This document shows positions 55,029 through 64,000 of a stretch of DNA of 64,000 nt, piece by piece (the stretch's first letter is position 1; the number at the start of each line of letters is the position of its first letter). Position numbers and translations under genes: made by a program. The stretch comes from Imbricaverruca yamaguchii. Lineage: Eukaryota > Arthropoda > Thecostraca > Neoverrucidae. Under the pieces are notes generated by a model that saw only the letters and a program-made list of their open reading frames with translations, was not told where the DNA came from and did no database searches. The stretch lies in assembly GCA_034440575.1 (NCBI GenBank), contig JAOTOL010001454.1, positions 871,001-935,000 of the forward strand. The letters are read 5' to 3'.

Positions 55029-56330
55029 GTTTGCCCTTTGTGATCGGGCGCCAGCCACCAGGGATTATGGCCTCGAAAATATCGAGGCCCTTCGTGGGCA
55101 GTGCGCGAGAAACCTTGGTGCTTATGAACTAAGGCTGTATCCAAACTTCTTCTAAAGTTTTAACGGGACAGAATGAAAATTTATGAGTTAACTAGGGAAA
55201 GAGAGCCAGTCCCACATCACATACGTCCTCCTACGCTCTCCAGAACCTGTACCATACTTCAAGGCTAGATACAGCAAGATGGAATACCTAGACAATTTGT
55301 TTACATTATGCGCAGGCATTTCATGACGTCACTAGCATATCAACTAGTCTGTTCACTTGCTCAGAAAACAACTTAAATGATTTGATTTTTCGAGCTAGAT
55401 GAGGATATTTTACAGAACGGTAGTACGGGGAATATTTAACAGTAGTACGGGGAATACTTAACAATAGCACAGGGAATGTTGTACAGTAACACGGGTAATA
55501 TTTTGAAGAATTGTCCCTTGGGGGACGACGCCGAAAACATGCATGAACATTAATAACTTGGTATTGATTGGTAAACTTCACCACACAATTAAACTTACTG
55601 ATCACTATGGAATCACTCCTGCAACAATTTACATCTCAAAATAGACCAGATCGTTGAGCATTTTCGATATAATTTGTTTCAGCAAAGATGCACTGCGAAA
55701 TAGTACGGCCTCGATGGATATCAGCGTGTTTGAAGTTTGGTCGTTGTTATGGGTTGATAACAACTCTTCATTTAACCTTTAATTGTCTTACTGGTCAGAT
55801 TCTCTATTATATGCCCACACCCTCCAATTTCCAAACTAAGCGTCGCACAAAAACAAGAGGTGTCATACAAGTATGGCCTAAACCACTCCCAAAATGTAAC
55901 GTCGCTAGGGGGTTTCATTGGATCACGAATGACACCAAGTTTTAGGCTTTGAGGATTTCATTGTCGGGAATATTTTTAAAACAAAACTTTTTGTTCTGCA
56001 ATCAGAAAGGGATAGCGAAATCTCTAATCGTCCCAAAATAGTTTGCCCATCCGAAGAATAGAAATGCCAAATTTTTAAGTTTGCAAAAAGTTTGCAAATT
56101 TCCGATGTCTTAAATTGTTTTCATATTGGGCAGAGCGCACCCAGAAATGTTGCTTTAAGTAGACGTGGCCTCATAAAAGTGCTTGCTTTCGCCAGAATCT
56201 ATCATTTTAAACTTAATGAACAAATATGCAAAATAAATGTCATGAAAAACGCAAAATATCAAACATCTCTGTGGTGCACTATGCCGCATTCATAAAGATA
56301 AGAATGCACTGATTGGTTGGCTATTGGAAT
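55029..56330. other. Upstream of the RanBPM 5'-most exon found
   Basis: Contains a 4-unit roughly 27-bp repeat at 55,412-55,502 (GTACGGGGAATA-type). No promoter motif or upstream exon could be recognised with confidence. Confidence 0.4.
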
Positions 56331-56334
56331 TTAG

Positions 56335-56605
56335 GGGCGCGTCGACTGCGTTGGTCATGCAGCGCCCATAACATCGTCAGTGAAACATTGGCATGCAAGC
56401 AACATCATCAGTGAAACAGTGAAATGGAAGCAACATCAGTGAAACAGTGAAACAGAAAGAGCAAGCGCAAGCAAACATCAGTGAAACAATGGAACGGGAG
56501 TAACATCAGTGAAACGGTGAAACTGAAAGAGAAAGAACAGGCAAACATCAGTGAAACAGTGAAACGGGAGTAACATCAGTGAAACAGCGAAGCAGTAAGA
56601 GCGAG
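56335..56605 (+). repeat. ATCAGTGAAACAGTGAAAC minisatellite
   Basis: About ten irregular units with AACATCAGTGAAACAGTG as core and AGAAAGAG(C)AAG inserts, following a motif B copy at 56,312-56,375. Confidence 0.85.
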
Positions 56606-56615
56606 CGAAGATCAG

Positions 56616-57560
56616 TTAGAGCGATATGTCACGGTTCCGAGCATACAGTGCTACATGCCAGTTAGATGTGCAAATCACTCTAAATTTGACATCAGAGAGA
56701 AAGCGAAACAGCTGTCCTGAAGTTACAACGCGTGAGTGGCCACTCAGGAGTTCACGGAGTGACGGCGGCTGCACGACTCCAAGAAGGCGTCTTCGAGCAT
56801 CGGCGAGCAGGGGGCAGGATATCAGAATGTGACGTACTGACAGTGGTGCACATCGAGGGCAGTTTGGCCTGTTCTCCCCACAGAGCAGATAGTGGTACGT
56901 TGGGTGGGCGTGCCCTAGCCTAAGGCGACAGAGCACGACCTCGTCCCGCCTCGTCCTACAATAGGACGAGGGCCACTCTCCAAGACATGGCTTGATTGTT
57001 CCCAGTTTGTTGTCCTGCAGTGTGTCCCAACTAGACTGACATGTTTCAAAAACAAAGGTCGTGATAGAGCGGTCATACTCCCTCGCGGGGAGCAGCATAG
57101 CTCGCGTATGAGGCTTGTGCTGCTCGTTTTGCAGCAGCATCGGCTGCCTCGTTCCCCACGATGCCGATATGGCTCGGAATTCCAACAGAGGACAATAGTC
57201 TTCCCAGCTTGAGCGAGTGATCCGAGACGGCGTAAAACGTCCTGTAAAGTGGTGTCAGGTGGGTTAAACTGTTTTAGCGCCCAGAGACTGCTCAGTGAGT
57301 CAGTGAAAATGACATGCGAGGCATCCTGCCCCACTTCAATAAAACTGAGGGCCTTTGTGATCGCCACCAACTCTGAAGTGTAAGCAGTTGCATGCGATGT
57401 TAGATAAAAATATCTTGACAGAGGCCCAATAACAAATGCACTGCACATACCAGCGTCAGACTTGGATCCATCTATGTCAGTTGGGATGTATCCCTCGAAC
57501 GAGGTTATGTGCTCTAGCGCACATGACAGTCGATACTGTGGTGAAGCATGGTCCTTTCCA
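56616..57560 (-). mobile_element. Non-LTR retrotransposon 3' fragment, RNase H and zinc knuckle, one frameshift
   Basis: The minus strand reads DIDGSKSDAGMCSAFVIG, YTSELVAITKALSFIEVGQD, VIFTDSLSSLWAL (RNase H1 motifs D, E, D), then after a shift near 57,180 CRLRLGHAHPTYHYLLCGEN and CPRCAPLSVRHILISCP, the CCHC-type tail of I/Jockey-type elements. The RT is absent. The first RNase H aspartate sits in DIDGS rather than the common YTDGS. Confidence 0.82.
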
Positions 57561-57721
57561 ACCGAGGAAAGACATATATATTACAGGTGGAGTCACTTGC
57601 CATGGCGGCGTTTGAACCGGATTGAACCACATAATCCCCTTCGGTCGAATCCCGCTGTCCTCAAAGAGCCTGCGTATGCGAACGCAGAATGGGGTGGCAT
57701 GTATGGTGCGCCCGCGACAGA

Positions 57722-59270
57722 ATGATGAACAAACTGGGGATCCGACAGAAACACACTCTTAACTCTTTACAAATCAATCATTCGGCCAATTTTGGAATAC
57801 GGATCCCCACTCTTCGAAAATGCGACTAAATCAAGCATCAAAATTATAGATTCTCTACAACGCCAATCCTTACAAATAGCCACAGGAGCATACACCACTT
57901 CGCCTTCTTTCGTTCTTCACATATATAACCACATACCAGAACTGAAGCACAGACGCACAGAAACACTTAAGATATCACTACAAAACACAACTCATCGCAC
58001 AACACCCATGCACCCAAACATTAAAACTCCGCACCAAACGCAAACACCAACTCATGAACGTAACACGACTCAAAACTACAACAGGTTGCCGCATCCACCA
58101 ACACGCAAATATATTACACATCACACTCCCCACAGCAAAATCACTCCCACCACCCAATGCATGGTGGAAACACCAATCACCAAAAACACACCTCCCCATC
58201 GACAAGCTAAAACACACTTAAACAGACGCACAAATACACCAACTATTCCTCCACTTTAAAGCTCAACATCCAAACCACAACATCATCTACACGGACGGGT
58301 CAAAATCACACACACAGGAGACGGGTACAGCGGCGGTGCTGTATCCCAATGCAGCACCGCCGTGGGTCATCCTTCGTGCCCGTCTGCATGACACAGCATC
58401 CACATACACAGCATAATTATTTGCAATCTTCTCGGCATACTGCACCATCTACAACACCAAAATTCAACACAACATCATAGCCACAGACGCAAAATCAGCA
58501 TTACAGAGCATAACACCCCACTACCAAATACAAACACCCCCTCATGGCCAAAATACTACACATCCACAAACAACTCACTCTACCACAACGACCAACACTA
58601 CTCTGGATCCCAAGTCACACAAACATACACGGCAACGAACACGCAGACACCGAAGCCAACATAGCCACAGCACTACAACAAACTGCACCCTGCCAACTTT
58701 CACAATTAGACTACTACCCCACAATACGCCAGGCAATCAACAAAGACATTCAACAAACATGGGACACAATAATCACGCATCTTCACGAAATACACCCAAA
58801 GCACGACCTCTGGCACACCATTAACCAAGACAATAGACAAAAGGACGTACACTAACACGCTTACGTCTCGGACACACTGCACTCACGCACTCATACCTCT
58901 TACAACAACTCCTACGACCACAATGCACAACATGTCAACGAACACTCGCAGTTAAACACATACTCATATACTGCACCAAATACAACACAGAAAGGCAACA
59001 CATCACAAATTACTGCAACATGAACAACATCCCACTAAACATCACGACACTTCTCAACGATGACCATCCAACATTACACGAGCACCTTTTCCACTTTCTC
59101 TCTATCATACGCCTGATCCACGAAGTATGAGAAAAAAGAAAAAAAGATGCTTAAAACAAAGAAAAACAAAAAAAGAGAAAATGAACAAAAAGGGGAAGAA
59201 AATGAAAAGATATTTCAAAAAAGAAAAACAGAAAATCAATTTAAAAAAAAACTAAAAAAACTAACCCCAC
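57722..59270 (+). mobile_element. Non-LTR retrotransposon 3' fragment with RNase H and poly(A)-like tail
   Basis: The plus strand has an RT tail (RPILEYGSPLFENATKSSIK, DSLQRQSLQIATGAY), a linker, then IIYTDGSKSHTQETGTAAVL, ATDAKSALQSITPHYQ and TLLWIPSHTNIHGNEHADTE (RNase H), then RLGHTALTHSYLL and CTTCQRTLAVKHILIYC. Frames are broken at several points. A very A-rich tail runs 59,128-59,270. The AC-rich codon use differs from its neighbours. Confidence 0.82.
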
Positions 59271-59639
59271 GTGATAATTACTAACTACTAACGTTCTTAC
59301 ATTGTAAAATCAATACTGGCGATGACCTGACCCCAACCCTCCATCTACACCCCGCGCCATGGCACCGACCGGACTGGCAAACTCTATTCTCCTGCACCAA
59401 CTCAGCTTCGACTCCTACCTCATCTGCCTGCAAGACGTCTCAACTTCTCCTCCGTCTACGCGCCATTCTTCAAGTCGTCTCAACTCTCTCACAACTCGCC
59501 TCTACAAGACAACTATGATCTTCTTCGTTTCCTCTCATCCCTACCACATTACTCTTCATACCCTTTCACCCCCAACAAACAACAACACAAAATACTGACA
59601 CCACAAACGCCCCCCGGAGACAGCCGACATCACCACGCG

Positions 59640-61880
59640 GTGGCAGGCTGGCCAAACACATATACACACACACACACACACACACTTTGTATTAAAACTG
59701 TTATTAAGCCTAGCAACAAAGTCCGGCCAATCAGCCCTTCTAAAATTCCAGTGCCGTAGCCTTGAGCCCAGAATGGCTCCGTCGACACAGTTATGCCAGA
59801 CCGGAAAATGGTCGCTCCCTCTAGGATCGGATTCAACAGACCAGTCGGAAGGTTGCACCACCTGTGGGCTCGCCGCACTAATGTCCAGCACGGAAGTGCT
59901 TTGCGATCGGAATCCTATATGAGTGTGTGCACCCGTATTTAAAATGCATAGCGATTCTTGCAGGAAGAACGTGTGGAGTTGTCGTCCGCGTGAATTACTA
60001 TCGGCGCATCCCCAGGTTGTATGATGAGCGTTAAAATCTCATAGAAGTAAGACGGGAGGAGGGAGCTTGGCTAAGAGTCGTCCGAGTTCTGCTGATGGTA
60101 GAAGCCCGCCAGGTGGGAGGTATATAGAGCATACTGATATGTTTCTGTTGGGTTGTCATGACGAAAGATCTGATAGTTATTTAAGTAAAACAGGGTTCCA
60201 GCTAAAGGCTTCGTCTCCTGTAGACAGACAGCTACCGGAGAGTGCTCATTCACCATAACTTGGAGTTATTCCAGGCTGGTCCTCACACCCCTGCAGTTCC
60301 ATTATAAAATTAATGACGACATAGTTGATTCGACTTGACTAGATGTGACTATAAAAGGTGACCTCGTTACATCACTACTCTAAAAATGTGGAGATGATTT
60401 GGTGTTCGGATGATCTAGGACGAGATCTGTGTTGTCCCCCACCGGGTGGTGATGGTGTCCATGGTGGTGTTCGCTTACGTCAAGTGGACGTCGCTTTAAG
60501 TGGTGTGGGAGGCGGGCCCATGGACCCTCCAGTCTCTGGGGGACCCGCGGGGCTGACCCCAGGTGCCGGGGACGGTGGGGGAGTCGTCTCGGGAAACCGT
60601 CGCTCAACCCGTGGGCTTCGCGACGAATCCCTGGATCCAACACGCGCCGCCCGTCCAGACGCGCCCATATCGGCTGCCCCCTGGCGGACCTCGATTGGGA
60701 GACGAGGTCGGATCGCGAGAGGTGCAACTACCGGGACCCGTCGTGAGGCCACGCCACCATCTCCAGAACCAGGCGGAGGGTTTTGCGTAGCCCTGGATGG
60801 TGCTAGTGTGGGCTGGCTTGGTGTAAACACGGCGGAGGTGGTAGGAATGGACACCAGATCATTGCTGGAGGCTTTGGCAGGTCTCTTGGTCCGTTGGACA
60901 TGCCGCCATTCCCTTGGAGCCTGCTCTGAAGCAGGCGACGTAGCAGGAGGGTGCGGTGGAGCCGGCAGCGGGGAAGCAGCGCATTTTGGCGCTTCGGAGG
61001 TCTCAGTCACTTGCATTCGAGGTGCTGCTGGCGAGGCGACGGATACGCCGAAAGAGTGGAGGAGTGCACACAGATGTGCAATGAGATCCTTGGTGTTGTC
61101 TTCGTGTGCCTGTTGTGCGATTGGTGCGGCGCTTTTCACCTTCAATGCATATGATATTTTAGGGTGGGACTGTTCGTATATTTCCTTAGCCTCACGGAAC
61201 GTTACTTTGTGTGTGTGTTTAATTGCAATGATTTATTTTTCCTTGACATGAGACGTACATGCGCGGTCAAAAGAGGTCTGGGGGTTCTGTCAGCGCCCAC
61301 AGTTTACACAATGTGGCGTTTCGGATGTGCACTGTTCGGCACTGCGGTCAGATGCAGCGCATTTCCCACAAGCAGGACGATTTCTGCAGAACTGATTTGT
61401 GTGACCATATCTCTGATACTTGAAGCATCGCATGTGGTTAGGCAGGAAAACCCGAACCTTTACACGTATGTAATTCACACGTATCTCTCATGGTAAGTCT
61501 ATTGTTTTAAAAGTTAAAGTGACATTGTTTGTTGTAATTGTTTCTGTGCCTCTTCTCGTTTTGATCCTTCTCGCTTCAGTTACTCCGAATTTGGATAAGC
61601 CGTCAACTATCTTCTCCTTTGGTACGTCCTTTAAGTTGGTTATGCCACGCGATGAGTTTTTGGTTTGATGGGCTTTGACTTTGATTTGGATGACCTCGTC
61701 GACCCTCCTATCCCCCTTCCGTACATTGTACGTGAATTCGGATGCCTCCAAAACTTTCTCCGCCTCTGCCGCCCGAGCGAATTCAACCTCTAGAGCACTT
61801 TCTTTCAGTTTTTCACATCAGGTAATCTTCCCAAATCTGCCACACCCGTTTTGGCGATGAAATTGTGACGATGTGGCGAG
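59640..61880 (-). mobile_element. Non-LTR retrotransposon 5' part, ORF1 with zinc knuckles and endonuclease
   Basis: On the minus strand, ORF1 (about 61,880 to 60,430) holds CFKYQRYGHTNQFC, CGKCAASDRSAEQC and a third CVNCGR knuckle, then a Pro/Ala-rich tail. The endonuclease follows with SPVAVCLQETKPLAG (60,250) and SDHFPVWHNCVDG (59,810). Frames are interrupted. The element stops at a (CA)n tract at 59,658-59,684, so the RT is missing. Jockey-type by layout. Confidence 0.8.
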
Positions 61881-61959
61881 ACATTTCGACAGTCAACGGA
61901 AGACAAGGAAACGTTGGGTAGCGGGATTGTTTCCCCGCCGCTTACCCGACGCGATTTGT

Positions 61960-63120
61960 ACGGTACCTATTGCAAGTTTTCGAGCCTCGGAACGAGATTT
62001 CGGGGGCCCGAAGCACATATTTGGAGACCCCTGCACGAATTCTGGTGGACTGACGTGAATTGTGATGGCCCCAGTGCGAGTTTTTGAGCACCGGCACGAT
62101 TCTTGGGAGCTTATGCCTCTCAGGATAGAGGGGGCATTTGCCCCTTTGATATGCCACTGCGGCCACTGAAGAAGTATGTTTTTGTCCCAGAGTGACATTC
62201 CGGTTAAGAACTGATTTTTGGAGCAGCTACAACTTTTGGGGCCTGGTGCGCCATTCTGGGCCTCCAGGGTGATTTTCAAGGGCTGCGACGCGAATTTTTT
62301 TTTATATAGTCCAATGTAATCTTTTGGGCCCCGACGTCATTTGCTTTGATCCCTAGCGCGAGCTTTAGCCGCCTGGATACTTTTTTTTGGTCTAAAACGT
62401 TTGAGGTTTTTGGCATCATTGTTGGGTCCCAGAGTTCAAGTGTTTCTGTTTTTTTTGTTTTTTGTTTTTGTGAGTGTTTTTTTAGAGTTGGTCCCATGTC
62501 CGGAGTGTTTTTCGTTGCTCCGGCTTCATTTGTTAGTTCCTTCCTATGAGACTTGTGGAAAGGTACGACTCGTCATGCTACTAGATTGATTTTCATGGTC
62601 CGGTCGTAAATGTTAGGTACACCCAGACTCAGCGTGGTTTTCAGGGGCCCCGGTCGGATTTTTTGGGTCCCTATCGTAATTCTGAAACACCCTGGCACGA
62701 CTTCTACCATTTCTTATGGGTTTCCTGCAAATTATAGGCCTCATCTCGCGCCATAAGTATCTTGTCCAATTTCCTGGAGATCTTTACCGGTTTTCAAAGT
62801 CTTATGTCCTACCCTCCCCCATATTCAGTGTCCTCTCTCGTCTTGAAGGGCCCTTTCTTACATCCTGGGGCCCTTTAGCATGGCATGGGGCTTCCTCTCA
62901 TGTACCAGGGGCATTCTCTGCCAAATTAGGGGCCTTCTGCCACGCCTCGTGGGCCTCCTCCTTTATCCTGGCAAAGCCTTACCAGTCTTGAGGGAATTTT
63001 CAATTTTGGAAACCTCACACCCCTTCATACCTGTTACCACTCCCATCTTAAGGGCCTCCTCTCATTTTCTTGGAAATTGTTCCGGTCTTCGGGCCCGCTA
63101 TAATTTTTCAGTCCCTATAC
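61960..63120 (+). repeat. Degenerate short-period array, family G, third location
   Basis: GGCCCC(A)GTGCGAGTTTTTG... units of about 30-40 bp to about 62,710, then TCCTGGGGCCCTTTAGCAT-type units to 63,120. No gene is present. Confidence 0.55.
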
Positions 63121-63574
63121 AGTGGGCATAAAATAAAAAGGCCGAGGTTTTCAGGAAGGTCCGAGTGCATCCCGCCCCCTCGAATTTTGCATCCAGAGGC
63201 TGCTTTCGCGGTGGCGCTGCTCCAAAGAAATGACGCCCCTCCAGACAAGTGCCCCCATGACAATTCCTGGATCTACCTCTGATTACAACATTGCTCTCTC
63301 GCGGCTATGAACTCCGGCTAGTTGTAAAATTGTGCGAATTCACGCATGGCTTCTCTTGAAAAGATTAACAACTTCCGTTGAACCATTAAGAGGAAAGCGG
63401 CAATTTGAGAAAATTATATATTTTATATGTCCGGTACAGCAATGTGGCAGTGTAAATTAAAAATCAGTGATGAGAGCACGGTCCGATCAGGTGATGGCGG
63501 ATGTCTTGCGGGAGCCCCTAGTCATATAGGATACGAGTGCTTGCTATCAAAACGGCTGCAAACAAAAATAGATT

Positions 63575-64000
63575 TGGCCTTCTTACTCCTCTTACACTCG
63601 GTCATTGCAAACACGCCGAATCTTCGACATCTTTGAACTTATTTCGATATCTCAACATTAGGATACCGTACGGCAAGCCACGTCGAATGACGCCCACATA
63701 ATGCAAATTGAAGCCATAGCCACGAAACGCGAAGACTCTGAAAATTAAGCGAAGCTTTGACCTTGAGGCATGATCTGACATGTCTCGGGTTGAAATGTTA
63801 CTCGAGGGTTGCCCACGAGCATTCTCATGATGCCAAGTATGGATAGCTTTGGGAAAAAAAAAGAAACGCGGGGCGATCGGGGAAACGAGTTCGACCTTTG
63901 ACTTTGAAAATTAATGTGATTTCTGAACAATTTCCTTCAGTGCCATTGACTTGTCCTGGCTTGAAATGTCACTTGAAGTGCACGACGGACTATTGCTTGA
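63575..64000 (-). repeat. Satellite of about 290 bp, inverted copy at the window end
   Basis: On the minus strand the landmarks of 46,390-47,165 recur: CATTCGACGTGGCTTGCCGT, TTGACTTGTCCTGGCTTGAA on the plus strand, AACATTTCAACCCGAGACAT, CAGATCATGCCTCAAGGTCA. It continues past the window edge. Confidence 0.65.

Overview
This is eukaryotic nuclear DNA, most likely from an arthropod and possibly a crustacean. The signs are spliced genes with GT-AG introns, tRNA-derived SINEs, non-LTR and Penelope-like retroelement remnants, hAT-type MITEs, very many micro- and minisatellites, and a short interstitial run of the arthropod telomere motif TTAGG near 35,590. The species cannot be named from the sequence alone. 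Almost all long open frames in the window are repeat artefacts. Two real host genes can be assembled by splicing. || Layout. At the left edge, plus strand, lie the last two coding exons of a USP10-type deubiquitinase (1,824-2,064 and 5,301-5,554), its 3' UTR and a poly(A) signal at 6,467. Convergent to it, on the minus strand, is a RanBP9/RanBP10 (RanBPM) gene covering most of the window. Eleven coding exons run from 54,866-55,028 down to 10,782-10,915. They encode the SPRY, LisH, CTLH and CRA domains of this scaffold of the CTLH/GID ubiquitin ligase. All ten exon joins keep phase and total 1,563 nt including the stop. I did not see the N-terminal part; it may lie upstream of 55,028. From 55,029 to 64,000 there is no host gene I can support, only retroelement debris (three separate non-LTR pieces) and degenerate satellites. 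|| Main observation. Tandem repeats in these two genes are not randomly placed. At exon after exon the repeat unit contains the splice site itself plus the adjoining exon end. The clearest cases are a 78-bp unit repeated about 24 times carrying the USP10 acceptor and 49 nt of exon, and a 46-bp unit repeated about 58 times carrying a RanBPM donor and 35 nt of exon. Smaller cases are a 35-bp acceptor duplication at the LisH exon, a 45-bp acceptor array and a separate donor array on either side of one CRA exon, and donor arrays at two more exons. Where I traced the frame (four junctions), use of a decoy site gives a premature stop or a frameshift, so only the exon-proximal copy works. This pattern of splice-junction minisatellites is the strongest candidate for something undescribed here. 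|| Other content. There is a hAT-type MITE with perfect 8-bp target duplications, a second copy of it nested in another dispersed repeat, and scrambled pieces of it inside the 46-bp array. There is an 0.8-kb dispersed repeat carrying nuclear-receptor and CRE-like sites, a roughly 290-bp satellite in two opposite orientations, and a 36-bp array with 144-bp higher-order structure.
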